A stretch of DNA of 64,000 nucleotides from Antilocapra americana (taxonomy: Eukaryota > Chordata > Mammalia > Artiodactyla > Antilocapridae). Position numbers and translations under genes: made by a program. Location of the stretch: assembly GCA_007570785.1 (NCBI GenBank), contig ML660201.1, positions 37,775,656 to 37,839,655 of the forward strand. Direction: 5' to 3'. The notes under the pieces are model-generated. The model had not been told where the DNA came from. It saw only the letters and a list, made by a program, of their open reading frames with translations, and made no database searches. This document shows positions 43,256 to 54,523 of the stretch, piece after piece. Position 1 is the stretch's first letter. Every line of letters begins with the position of its first letter.

Positions 43256-44307
43256 TAACAAAAGTCTTACAGTTTACATTATGTTATGTTACCAAGAAGT
43301 TTTATTCTCTAGCTCAAAGAGAACACAGTTCTTCAAGAGACAAAATAAACAGTAAATACTGTCATCTCTCAAATAATATGCTCTTATAGTAAATGTATAA
43401 AGCAAGCAGGGAGATATTTTTGTGGCTCTGAGATTTAGCATACCATTATATATATTCTCACATATATATGCATGTGTATGTCTCAAATACATCGCCTTAA
43501 CGGAGTCTGTATTTTCTGTCAGCACAGATACCTGCATCCGTGTGTTGTATTTCATGGTGTGTTCTGCTGGACAAGTTAGAGCCTTACAAATCTAGGACGT
43601 AATGTTTACTGAAAACGCACGCTACCAATTTCTGTCATGATGTAAGCGTTGCTTTGCTAACTCTATGATCTACGTGCCTTAAAACCTTCCTATAATTGTA
43701 TATTTCCCAAGATACGAGATTAATAGGGCAGTGTCACAGAAACCGTCTTCCCTGCCCCAACCCCGAGAACATCCTTTTCCCCTGAATAAGGCTGTTTGCT
43801 CTGATAGATTTTATCCTAATGATAATTTGATTTATGGGACTGATGTTGAATTTCTTCCTTTCAAATGTATGGTCTGGTAGATTTCTTGCTGAGTTCAAGA
43901 TGCTGAGCCTAATGATATTCACATTGGTGGCATTATATTGATTTGTTTTGGTATGATATATAGGGCTTTTAAAAATAATACCACTGAATAATTATACATA
44001 TACAATATACTGTTTTATGCTTATGCACACTGAAATTAAGATTTATGCTCAATATCATGTGATTCATTTTATAAATGTCTAAATCCAGAACTTTGAATTG
44101 ATGACATTTTTAATTGGGAATAGGCAGTGATATGTGTCTTCTGTTGTTATTTCCTAAAGGTTCAGTATTTGAGTGCTGCTGTTATTCGTTATAATTTGTT
44201 TTGTGGGCTTTGTTGGGGCATTTTATGATTCATACATATGCATACAAGAGACTTCTGTTCTAGTTAACAAAAAAAATTAGATAACTAGCTTTAATATGTG
44301 AAGTATA
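43256..44307. other. unique AT-rich sequence, no feature seen
   Basis: No repeat or gene recognised; the frames on the minus strand at 43289-43555 and 43734-43922 have no domain signature. Confidence 0.45.
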
Positions 44308-44440
44308 GGATTTCTCAGGTGGGTGCTAGTGGTAAAGAACTCCCTGCCAATGTAGAAAACATAAGAGACACGGGTTTGATACCTGGGTTGGGAAGATCCC
44401 CTGGAGGAGGGCATGGCAACCCACCCACTCCAGCATTCTT
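44308..44440 (+). mobile_element. Bov-tA SINE, left part (interrupted)
   Basis: 'ggatttctcaggtgggtgct', 'gggtttgatacctgggttgg' and 'gcaacccacccactccagca' give the tRNA-like head and part of the body of a Bov-tA. It breaks at 'cattctt' and continues at 44562. Confidence 0.9.
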
Positions 44441-44553
44441 TTATATATATATGTGTGTATATATATATACACACACATATACATATGTATATACACATAT
44501 ACATACATATATGCACATATACATATATATATATATATATATTTATATTTATC
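44441..44553. repeat. TA/CA/ACATAT microsatellite inside a SINE
   Basis: About 113 bases of alternating TA, TG/CA and ACATAT units sit exactly between two halves of a Bov-tA. Frames in both directions (44277-44667) are its low-complexity translations. Confidence 0.92.
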
Positions 44554-44561
44554 ACTCAAGT

Positions 44562-44655
44562 TTTCTTGCCTGAGAATCCCATGGACAGTGGAGCCTGGTG
44601 GGCTACAGTCCATAGGGTTGCAGAGAGTCAGGCGCCACTAAAGCAACTTAGCCAC
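44562..44655 (+). mobile_element. Bov-tA SINE, right part (interrupted)
   Basis: 'tttcttgcctgagaatccca', 'cagtggagcctggtgggcta' and 'cagtccatagggttgcagag' continue the SINE from where it broke at 44440, with the bases 'ttctt' present on both sides. Confidence 0.9.
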
Positions 44656-45539
44656 ACATACATGTGAAGTACAAACCCTTATAGTTTTATGTTACACTCT
44701 GAAAATGAATTAATTGCCCATCACATGGGATAATGGATGTGAACATACTTTTGCATACTACATGCCAGTTGATAAACTAGTAGGTTAAAGATGATGAACA
44801 CTGGTCCACACAGCCCATTGTTCATGGAGAATAGAAGAACATGTGAGCATGAATAGCATGTTATATCTGAAACATACCAAAATCTCAAGCTAATTTCAAA
44901 TATTCTAGTTTCATACCTCTGTGAAAAGGAATTTTCCTGGGTCTAAAACCAGTTTTAGTATACGGTATTTGAGCTTTTACCATGAATAATATACAGTCTA
45001 TTAGTAAAGACCTTGACCAAAAAATTAGTCATTAAGTACAAAAAAACCCACAAAAACCCAAAACACAAATTGTTCTGGGTCAGTTTGCTTATGGATTGCT
45101 TTATTTAAAAAAAAAAATGTTTCATACAGATACTTGCCGTTAAATGAATTGAAAACTTTAGTTGGCTGACCAGATTTATTCCCTTTTCAACCAGCTGTGC
45201 TTTTGTTGTATGAAAACAGTTTTGCTGAGGTCTTTGCCAACAGGCAGCAAACTATTATGATGAAAAATGTAACTTTTTAGTGTCATGGATCTGTTAACCA
45301 ATTCACATTCAACATTCTAAACTGTGTTCTCTTCATTTCCTTGCCTATGTTCCCATGAAAACTTCACTTATTTATTCGCAAGTTATTTTAAGATGAGCTA
45401 TTTCCCCCAGTTTGTAGTGCAGCTTTATGGAAAGAGACATCATCATGGAGTCTGTCCTTGAAATACTACTGCTCCTTCATGAATAATCTTTGGGAAATCT
45501 ATTTTTCAAAAACTCAATTTTTAGGAATAAACACCTTTG
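44656..45539. other. unique AT-rich sequence, no feature seen
   Basis: A-rich stretches near 45039-45068 and 45106-45118. No gene or named repeat. Confidence 0.45.
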
Positions 45540-45614
45540 TAAAACTGCTGGCAATGTGGGAGACTTGGGTTCGATCCCTGGGTTGGGAAGATCCCCTGGA
45601 GGGGGACGTGGCAG
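45540..45614 (+). mobile_element. Bov-tA SINE, left part (interrupted by BovB)
   Basis: 'gcaatgtgggagacttgggt' and 'ggttgggaagatcccctgga' are Bov-tA head sequence; the extreme 5' end is degraded. It stops at 'gtggca', where consensus would continue 'acccactcc'. Confidence 0.8.
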
Positions 45615-45875
45615 TTGAGTTCAGTTCGGTCACACAGTCATGTCCGACTCTGCGACCCCATGGACTGCAGCATACCAGGTCTCCCTCTCCATCAGTAACT
45701 CCCGGAGCCTACCCAAACTCATGCCCATTGAGTCGGTTATGCCAGCCAACCATCTCATCCTCTGTCGTCCCCTTCTCCTCCTGCCCTCAATCTTTCCCAG
45801 CATCAGGGTCTTTTCAAATGAGTCAGCTCTTTGCATCAGGTGGCCAAAGTATTGGAGTTTCAACTTCAACATCAT
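45615..45875 (-). mobile_element. BovB LINE 3' fragment inserted in a SINE
   Basis: 'ttcagttcggtcacacagtc', 'actgcagcataccaggtctc', 'cgtccccttctcctcctgcc' and 'attggagtttcaacttcaac' give the reverse complement of the BovB 3' end. The minus frame 45630-45962 translates it together with SINE sequence. Confidence 0.92.
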
Positions 45876-45979
45876 GACAACCCAGTCCAATATTCTTGCC
45901 TCTATCCCCATGGATAGAGGAGCCTGGCAGGCTACAGTCCATGGAGTTGCAGAGTCTGACACAACTGAGCGACTAAGTG
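45876..45979 (+). mobile_element. Bov-tA SINE, right part
   Basis: 'caacccagtccaatattctt', 'gaggagcctggcaggctaca' and 'acaactgagcgactaagtgc' complete the SINE begun at 45540. An A-run at about 46010-46024 lies downstream. Confidence 0.88.
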
Positions 45980-46044
45980 CAGCACAACGCAGCTCAGCAT
46001 ACGAATGTTTAAAAAAAAAAAAAATAAGTTCCTGACGTGGTACA

Positions 46045-46258
46045 TGTGTGCCTGCTCAGTAGTTTCACTCGTGTCTGGCTCTTTGCGATGCTATGGACAG
46101 TAGCCCACCAGGCTCCTCGGTCCATTGAATTCTCCAAGCAAGAATACTGGAATGGGTTGCCATGCCCTTCTCCAGGGGATCTTCCTGACCCAGTGGTCCC
46201 ACTTGGTCTCTTACACCTCTTTCTTTGACAGGAGAGTTCTTTACCACTAGCGCCACCA
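46045..46258 (-). mobile_element. Bov-tA SINE
   Basis: 'tttcactcgtgtctggctct', 'ccaagcaagaatactggaat', 'ccaggggatcttcctgaccc' and 'taccactagcgccacca' give the reverse complement of Bov-tA. Confidence 0.9.
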
Positions 46259-47409
46259 TAAATAAGGTTGTAAAGTAGAAAGTACTTGGGTATGATAGAT
46301 GCTCAGTGAAACCTGATAGACAGTCAATGAAGGTTCATTCTAATTCTACTAGTATTTAACTCATAGAATATAGTTTTGGACTTTGGATGACTGAGCATGA
46401 GCTTTAGTTTTTTGATGCAGTCAAACACCAGAAAACATTTAATGCTAGCGATACTTGTATGCTTTTTCTATTGTGTACCTGGCTTGTTAGAAATAAAATA
46501 TTGGCAGTGCTGAGTTCTGTGCATAATGCAAAATGCATGCTTAATGTATATTAGGAAAATGTATGCATCAAGCTATTCTTTTGTTATTTTCTGTATGTGA
46601 TTCTCATCCCTCCATGAGATGTTGGTGCTTTTGACCTAGGAAACACATATGTGAATAATTGCTTTAAGTTGGATTTTAATATTTATCTAAAAATTTAAAG
46701 GAAAATAAAATTGTGCTGAGAAAATAGTCACCATTTTCTATCAGTTTGCTTACAAGGTTAGAAAAGACATTCACGTTTAAATATCTCTTTAATGATGGAA
46801 ATGAAGAGAGCTCTATAACCTTGTAGTCAATAAGCCTGGGGATTAAACTCTGTAATTTAGGAGCTCATTAGCCATCCTTTCACTTAGGACAATAATAATT
46901 TAATACCTTAACACCCCCTCACTCCAATGACATGCATATCATATTTCCTTTCCAGAGTCTTCTCCTTTTCAGAACTGTTGATTGACACTTGCAATTAGCT
47001 GAAATGCAGTAAGGTAATCCTGTGGAGTATTGGCTTACTGTAAATAGATTATGCTTTCTTTTATTTTGACTAAACTTTGGACAAAGTAGGTCTTAAGAAA
47101 AGCGAGAGAGAGAGAATGGGCAACGCCAAGTATTTTCTAAAAACCCTATCTCTAGTCGGTGGACTTTTTGTTCAAAAACAGAAGGCTGACTCTGTTCACT
47201 ATTTCATATTTTTTGGAAACAGTTTGCCATATGAGTTAGGTTTCAAGATGAAATTACAAATGATAGAGTTCCTTTTGTTTGAGATGTGATCAGGGCTGCT
47301 GAACATGTTGGTTCAGAAAGTGTTAATGGAATAGCTCTATTAGTTTTATTAACGGATTATTTTGTGGAATTTTTCTGCTGTGTATTGACAACGGTTGCTC
47401 AAATGGTAG
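46259..47409. other. unique AT-rich sequence, no feature seen
   Basis: The frame at 47077-47289 has no domain signature. No repeat recognised. Confidence 0.45.
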
Positions 47410-47585
47410 CATTAATTCAGTTTCTGTGTCCCAGACACTGCTAGGCCTGGGAGATTAAAAAAAAGAAAGAAAGAAAGAAACCACATCCTGTCTCTCAGAA
47501 AACTCATAGCCTAGCTTCAGAAAAACGTGAGAAAGTGAGCTCTAAGATATTGTGAAAGACATAATAGAAAGCTATGAGAACAATG
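47410..47585 (-). mobile_element. L2 LINE 3' fragment with GAAA expansion
   Basis: 'cccagacactgctaggcctg' and 'aactcatagcctagcttcag' match antisense L2. A (GAAA)n run at 47459-47480 has grown inside it. Confidence 0.5.
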
Positions 47586-48529
47586 AAATTGAGTGATTTT
47601 ATTCTTGAGGTACCAGGTATTGATTAAATGTGAGTGCTTAGTATCTGATAATTAACTGATTAAACTCATCACTTGGTACAGGTAGCATGTTTACATGTTT
47701 CTCTGTTTTTTCCCCCTCCTCTGGGGAGTGCTTTATCTTTTCATTTCCATTTCTCTAACTATCAGCTTGAGCTATTAATCAATCAAGCAGTAAGCTCAAA
47801 GATGAGGAAAATGGCTGTAATATCTAGTACATCCTAACATTCTTGGAATTAGTCATGGTGACTTTAATCCACCTGAAAACCAAACATTGGGGAATCACTT
47901 AGGCATCAAATTCTGGATCCAGTCCCCCATCTCCATGACTTTCAAACACTTTTCAAACATGGTGTTCATGATATGAAGACATCAAAGACCATCTCAAAGA
48001 CAGTTTCTTTGAATGGACTATTAGTGAGGGAATTTAATCTATTGCTTGCTGTGTTAGCTGTCGAGGTAATCTGACTCTTAGAGTCTCATCTGGATATGCC
48101 GATGGCTAGTGATTGATTCTCTCTCCTCATTTCTCAAAAGCTGCAGTAGCTGTGTGGATCCATAGTATAAAAGGAATGTGCAAAACAACTTTAAAACTTA
48201 AAATCAGTGGGAAAGGTAAATGGCGATTGAAAGGTCCGTTACTGTGGAAGTAAAAGAGAGATGCAAGTACTCGTAACAAGAGGAAAAGTAGTTAAGAATA
48301 CAGTTAATTGGGAAGCGTGTTTTACCCAGTTTTCCGTGAACATCGTTCTCCATAGTAACCTTCTCTATTCCCAGAGGCCTCAACAATCATCTCTCTCTGT
48401 ATAGAGTGAACTCTCAAGTTAACATGACCATCGCAGACCTCTTTGCTCCCTACTGACCTCTTTCACCTAAGAGCCTATTAGCCCTCTCTACTAGGGACCC
48501 TAAAATGTACCTCAAAGTCAGTGGGACTT
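47586..48529. other. unique sequence, no feature seen
   Basis: No repeat or gene recognised over 940 bases. Confidence 0.45.
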
Positions 48530-49445
48530 TGTAGCATTCTTACCAGTGAATGCTGCAACCCAAGTATCCAGTCGGAATCTAGGGGTGACCATTGATTCCT
48601 CCTGTTGCCTCATCTTCCCCAAACCAATCGATCAGAAGATTCTTTAGATTTTACCTCATCATGTTTCTTAAATCTGCCCATTTCTGGTCATTACCACTGC
48701 CAGCACTTAGTCGAAGGTGCCAGCTTCTCTTATCTGAACCACTGGGTGGTCTGTTCATTGGTCACTGGAATATGGTCCCTGCCATGCTTCGATTTACTTA
48801 TGCCCCCTGAGATTTGACTGACTATGAACATGTACCATTGCCAAGTTCTTTCTCCCTCCCTCCCTGTCTCTTACGCTCTTAAATCTTCCCATTGTTCCCC
48901 ACTGCAGCCCATGCGCCTTAACTTCCTCTGACTCACTCTCACCACACTTCCCCGTTCTTATCACCATTCCCCTCGCTGACTTGTTCCAGCCACACTGTCC
49001 GTCAGCTCTTTGAACACTGAATGTCCCTTCCTTCCCTAGGCCTTTGCATATAGTATTCTTCTCTCTGCAGTGCTCTGCTTTTATTCTACCACCTTTCTTC
49101 CATCTAATTAATGCTGATCCACCCTTTACTTCTCATCTTAGGCCTCATTTCTTCAGACCTGGCTCCCACCCTAAGTCTACCTTCTTTGTCATAGGCTCTC
49201 ATTGAACTGTACTCCTTTCCCTAAAGAAAAAAGTTAATTTGTGATTATACATTCCCACCACCAGTGAATATCTGCTCTTTAATTAGATTGGGAGTCTGTA
49301 AGATCAGGGGTCTTGTCTATTTTACTGGCCACTGTGTCCCAGTGCCAAGTACATGAACAGGTGCATGGGAATATCTCTTGAAGCAATAATGGATGAAAGA
49401 TGGAGAGATGGATGGATGGATGGTTGAATGAATGAATGGATAAAT
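48530..49445 (+). mobile_element. L2 LINE, about 0.9 kb
   Basis: The order 'caaaccaatcgatcagaaga', 'aaatctgcccatttctggtc', 'cttcccattgttccccactg', 'cctaggcctttgcatatagt', 'tcttaggcctcatttcttca' and 'gggagtctgtaagatcaggg' follows the L2 3' third closely in structure. The end shows GGAT/GAAT simple repeats (49395-49440), as L2 tails do. It is the longest L2 here and non-coding. Confidence 0.75.
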
Positions 49446-49559
49446 AACTCAGATTACTTCCTGTGAGATTTTTCACCTCTCTTGGTACCTTACCACATAT
49501 TTTAAGCATTGAGGTAAGAAATGGTATCCAAAATATTTAATAATATGGGTTTCAAGTCA

Positions 49560-49745
49560 GAACACTTTATTAGAGTCTTTTACTTATATGTTACTTACAC
49601 CGTCTCCCTAGACCTCATTTTTTCTATAAGACAAAGGCAGTACTGTCTTTTAGGTTCAGTGGTTGAAGGGATTAAATGATAAAGTCTGTGCTTAGTTCTT
49701 GACATATTGATTACTTATAGTAATAAATCATTAAATAGTATCTAT
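49560..49745 (+). mobile_element. MIR SINE (diverged)
   Basis: 'agacctcattttttctataa' and 'gaagggattaaatgataaag' correspond to the MIR core and tail; the final 'atagtaataaatcattaaat' fits the tail. Confidence 0.5.
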
Positions 49746-49755
49746 GACAATGATT

Positions 49756-50248
49756 AGACAGTGTATTAAAAAGCAGAGATATCACTTTGCCAACAAAGGT
49801 CCAGATAATCAAAGCTATGGTTTTTCCAGTCATCATGTAAAGATGTTAAAGTTGGACCATAAAGAAGGCTGAGCACTAAAGAACTGATGGTTTTGACTTA
49901 TGTTGATGAAGAAGACTCTTGAGAGCAAGGAAGTCAAATCAGTCAATCCCAAAGGAAAGCAACCCTGAATATTCATCAGAAGGACTGTTGCCAAAGCTGA
50001 AGCTTCAGTACTTTGGCCCCCCCTGATGAGAAGAACCAGCTCATTAAAAAAGACCCTGATGCTGGAAAAGATTGAGGGCAGGAGGAGAAAGGTGCAACAG
50101 AGGATGAGATGGTTGGATGGCATCACTGATTCAATGGATGTGAATTTGAGCAAGTTTTGGAAGATAGTGGAGGACAGAGGAGCCTGGTGTGCTACTATCC
50201 ATGGAATCACAAAGAGTAGGACACACCTTAGTGACTGAACAACAACAG
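49756..50248 (+). mobile_element. BovB LINE 3' portion
   Basis: 'gtgtattaaaaagcagagat', 'ctatggtttttccagtcatc', 'agaccctgatgctggaaaag' and 'gatgagatggttggatggca' follow BovB sense sequence to its 3' end ('gtgactgaacaacaac'). The frame 50026-50238 reads part of the RT C-terminus. It faces the BovB at 51624-52695. Confidence 0.92.
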
Positions 50249-51623
50249 TGATTGAGAGGCATCAGAGAAGTGGAGGAGGAATTCCATAGCTTTGGTGGTG
50301 GTGATGTTCTCTGTCAGCTCTCCATCCACGGAGCAGAGCATGGACCCACCCTCACTGCATTGCAGTATTGTAACTACACGTGACATGCACCATGCATACT
50401 GTATTCTTGGTGCGTCATCTGCCTGTCTCCTGCCACAGGAGAGGACTCTGGAGGTCATTCGCAATTCTGAGTCTCCAGCAGTTACCTCACTTTGTCTAAC
50501 ATAGGTTAGCCTGATTATTTAAATGATGGTCAACACACTGGTACTGCTCTTCAGTGCATATACCAAAGCCACACATGATTCAAATGACACCAGAAGAAAG
50601 GTAGAGGTTGCTGCTTTGAGTCCTAAGGTTGAAGACTGAGCCTGACTTGACTTAACACTGGAGGAGCAAGTTGGGGTTCTCAGGAGATTCTAACTGGCTC
50701 TTCTCAACTGTAAGAGCAAGAGTAAGGAAAGAGCAGAAAAGAGGAGAGGGCCATAGAAAGTTAACACTGGAAAGGACGTAGAGACGTTAGAGTCAGAATT
50801 GCAAAGGTGCCTTCTCCTCTCCATTTGACACCCGCGGTAGACATCCTCATTCCTCACAGATTTTTCCTCTCAAGTTCAGACTTCTTGATATAACCCTCTA
50901 GGTAGTACCAGCTCATTGTACGTGGTTGGCACTTGTTTCAAAACCTCTTTGCTATTCCCGATCTTGTTTATGTTTCTTTATTTATATATATGAGATGCAT
51001 AGTTAGATTAGTTCACTATATATATATTTTTCTTCTTCAGGTGAAAATCAGTCTGTAAGAAGAGGGCTTTCTTCAAAAGAGAAATTACCTACCTTTTCCC
51101 CCACGGCCTAAACTATGTCCATCACTTCTCACTGTGGAGTGATCACCTTGGTGATTCCTTACAGTTCTTTGAAAGGGATCATGTGTTTTCTTTGCAAGAT
51201 CTAGTTAGAGTCAGTATATGCGCAGTTTGTTTCTGTGAGCCAATACCTTGCTGTATTAGACACGTATGAAGCCCTGGTGCAAGGGACGACCATACCGGAA
51301 ATGGTGCTACTGTCAAAACCTGTGCCCAGTCTTGTAATTTTGTTATGATTTTAAAATACTTCCTCCTTTTTAATATTTTCTTGTGAAAAAAAAAAATACA
51401 TGTCTCAGATATAGAAGGGCTTTATTTTAAAGGTAGTTTGGTAAATATAGGTCATATAGCTACCTGTGCTGTCTTGAGAACTTATGATGGCATATAATGT
51501 AGTTAGAGGTCAATGGGAAAATTATATACATGCATGCACACCTCACATGTGTGTACCCACTCACTCACACACACACATCCATGTTGAATGATATATTTTT
51601 AAAAATCACTGGGGTCTAAATAT
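50249..51623. other. unique sequence with small microsatellites
   Basis: A (CA)n run lies at about 51560-51578 and a TA run near 51020-51029. No gene recognised. Confidence 0.45.
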
Positions 51624-52695
51624 TCAGTTCAGTTTAGTCGCTCAGTCGTATCCGACTCTTTGCGACCCCATAAATTGTAGCACACCAGGCCTCCCAAAGT
51701 GTTGGAGCTTCAGCTTCAACATCAGTCCTTCCAATGAACACCTAGGGCTGATCTCCTTTAGGATGGACTTGTTGGATCTCCTTGCAGTCCAAGGGACTCT
51801 CAAGAGTCTTCTCCAACTCCACAGTTCAAAAGCATCATTTCTTTGGTGCTCAGCCTTCTTCACCGTCCAACTCTCACATCCATATGTGACTACTGGAAAA
51901 ACCATAGCTTTGACTAGATGGACTTTTGTTGGCAAAGTAACGTCTCTGCTTCTTAATATGCTGTCTATGTCAGTCATAGCTTTTCTTCCAAGGAGCAAGC
52001 ATCTTTTAAGTTCATGGCTGTGATCACCATCTGCAGTGATTTTGGAGCCCCCGCAAAATAGAGACTGTCACTGTTTCCATTGTTTCTCCATCTGTTTGCC
52101 ATGAAGTGATCGAACTGGATGCCATGATCTTAGTTTTTTGAATACTGAGTTTTAAGTCAGCTTTTTTTCCACTCTCCTCTTTCACTTTCATCAAGAGACT
52201 CTTTATCTCTTCTTCACTTTCTGCCATAAGGATGGTGTCATCTGCATATCTGAGGTTATTGGTATTTCTTCCAGCAATCTTGATTCCAGTTTGTGCTTCA
52301 TCCAGCCCATTATTTCACATGATGTACTCTGCATTTATGTTAAATTAGCAGGGTGACAGTATACAGCCTTGACTTACTTCTTCCCCAATTTGGAACCAGC
52401 CTGTTGTTCCATGTTCAGTTCTAACTGTTGCTTCCTGACCTGCATACAGGTTTCTCAGGAGGCAGGTATGGTGCTCTTTAAGAATTGTCCACTGTTTGTT
52501 GTGATCCACATAGTCAAAGGCTTTAGCATAGTCAATGAAGCAGAAGATGTTTTTCTGGAATTATCTTGCTTTTTCTATGACCTAATTGATGTTGGCAATT
52601 TGATTTCTAGTTCCTCCTCCTTTTCTGAATCCAGCTTGAGCATCTGGAAGTTCTCGATTCATGTATTGTTGAAGCCTACTTCAACAGTATATATT
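51624..52695 (-). mobile_element. BovB LINE, longest copy (about 1.07 kb)
   Basis: The minus-strand frames 51642-51998 (LLGRKAMTDIDSILRSRDV, YGCESWTVKKAEH, RRLLRVPWTARRSN) and 52024-52227 (MAESEEEIKSLLMKVKEESG) are the C-terminal half of the BovB reverse transcriptase. Antisense 'ttgtgatccacatagtcaaa' and 'ggcaatttgatttctagttc' extend it further 5'. Frameshifts and stops break it, and about 170 bases near the 3' end are missing at roughly 51693 compared with the copy at 45615. Confidence 0.95.
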
Positions 52696-53689
52696 CCTTC
52701 CTTGTATATCTACAATAAGCCAAAGCACAATGCTTTTCTCAAATGATCTTTGTTGAATTGAATCATTTGTAAATGATGAAAGCCCTTGGTCTGCGTTCTG
52801 AAAGCCCTAGGTCTTTCAGAGGATTCATTCAGATGAGCTGAAGGAATTAGAATGAATGTGACCTATATTTTAACAAGGAATCACAAACACACATTTGGAA
52901 AAGCTAAATGCAGCAACAGCAACAACTAAATCCTCTAAAAATGTTAGGTTCCCTCCCTGGATTACTGAGACCATCACCAATTGTTAGAGTACCCATGAAG
53001 GCTGCTGTTTTGCTTCTAGCATTTGGTTTCCTACTTATTTCTCTCTTCTCCATTTGTTACTTAGCTGCTGTTTTCTTTCTCAGGCCGTTTCCTAACTTGA
53101 GCATTAAGACCAGAATACAGCACCCTCACAGAGACTTGATACTTTCAGAACCTCACTTTATACAAGTGAAGAGTAGCTTGAAATGATCACACATATTGGT
53201 GAGCATGACTATGGTCTCTATGGGGTGAAACCAGAAACATGGGCCATCAAAAGGCATGCCTCTATCTGGTCAGGAAAATCAGCACCTGGAGATGGCCTGT
53301 CACACCAGATATGGCTGGAGGAATGGTCACACGAAGGAAGATACTCCACGGAGCCTAGTATTTTAGCTGGCTGGCTGGGGGAGAGCAGGGATTGATCAGT
53401 GTGACCTAAGGGTCTCTAACCTCGTGTGTCTGGAACACTGGCTTCGGTGATGAAATGACAACCTAAGTGATATGCCTAGTGAACTTAATGTGCAGTCTGG
53501 CTGTTCTTATAGAGATATGCAGCAGGTTGTTTCAGAAAGGGCTGTGAAGGAGTTTTCAACTGGGGAGGTAGAGCAGTTTGGATGATGAGAAAAAAATTAA
53601 AGTGTGTCCATAGGTATTTCCCATGTCTTTTATTTACTTTTTATTGTTATGCTTCTCATGCAATTTACTCGAGGCGTTTTTATTAATGC
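52696..53689. other. unique sequence with an unassigned 92-codon frame
   Basis: The plus frame 52908-53186 starts with a glutamine run (MQQQQQLNPLK) and has a hydrophobic stretch at about residues 32-58, as a membrane anchor would. I do not recognise it, see no splice or promoter context, and treat it as unproven. No repeat recognised in the rest. Confidence 0.3.
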
Positions 53690-53826
53690 ATTTTCTGTGC
53701 TTCAGTGCCCTCATCTCAGAAATAAGATAGTAAAGACTTTAGTACCTATTTTGTAGGGGTGTTATAGAAATTGAGTCAGAGCAAAACCTGAGTCCAAGTA
53801 AGTGCTCAATAAACGTCATATTCAGT
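53690..53826 (+). mobile_element. MIR SINE
   Basis: 'cagtgccctcatctcagaaa', 'tacctattttgtaggggtgt' and 'aagtgctcaataaacgtca' follow the MIR core and tail. Confidence 0.75.
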
Positions 53827-53929
53827 ACATCACTGAAGTCACGTATTAATTATCTACTGGACATACACATGCAATGGAAGACTCGAAGACACAAAATGAG
53901 CACATGTCTTTTAGTTTTGAACGTATTGT

Positions 53930-54350
53930 GTTTCTGATGTTTTAACCTCTGGAACTTCAATGACCCTGGAGGGACTGTTCATCCAGAGCAAGCCAGTTTC
54001 TAGAGACAGGGAAAGTCTATCCTGTGCATAAGCCATTCATATTAACATCAACCAATCCAGAGCCCTTGCACCCCAACTACCTGTTTTCTATGAGGCTCTC
54101 ACACGGCTCTTACATCCTAGACCACCATCCACCTGCTCTCGTCACCCTAGAACTAGGCACCAGGCAGCTAGGGGCAGCCCCTGCCCTATAGCCTGATGAA
54201 ACTGTTCACACTAGCCAATCCTAAACCTGTTTGTCCTGCCTTACCCCTATTCCTGTCCATGGTTCCTCATCCTCCGGCCTCCTGACCGATCTGTTTTTCC
54301 CCATGTGGCTGCCATGACTTGGCTTGTCCCCCGCCCTCCTTTGAAGTATA
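53930..54350. mobile_element. possible LTR-like repeat (tentative)
   Basis: 'gggactgttcatccagagca', 'agccagtttctagagacagg' and 'aactaggcaccaggcagcta' are reminiscent of a repeated bovid LTR, but I cannot confirm the family from this window alone. Confidence 0.3.
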
Positions 54351-54359
54351 ATGAACTGT

Positions 54360-54523
54360 GTTATTTTTTTTTTCTCTGTGTTTTATTATTTTGCTTCTCA
54401 CCTATATTTTATATTGTCTTTCATTTATTTTTAATTGGGCAGTGATTACTTTACGGTGTTGTGCTGGTTTCTTCCATAGAACATCAATCAGCCAGAAGTA
54501 TACATATGTCCCCTCTCTCTTGA
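54360..54523 (-). mobile_element. artiodactyl L1 3' UTR fragment
   Basis: A T-run leads to 'tttttaattgggcagtgatt', 'acggtgttgtgctggtttct' and 'cagccagaagtatacatatg', the reverse complement of an L1 3' UTR. Confidence 0.75.

Noticed and set aside
44277..44667. Tyr/Ile-rich membrane-like frames on both strands
   Set aside because: They are translations of the TA/CA microsatellite inside a SINE.
51642..51998. 118-codon minus frame as an independent gene
   Set aside because: BovB RT remnant; continuation on both sides is BovB with stops.
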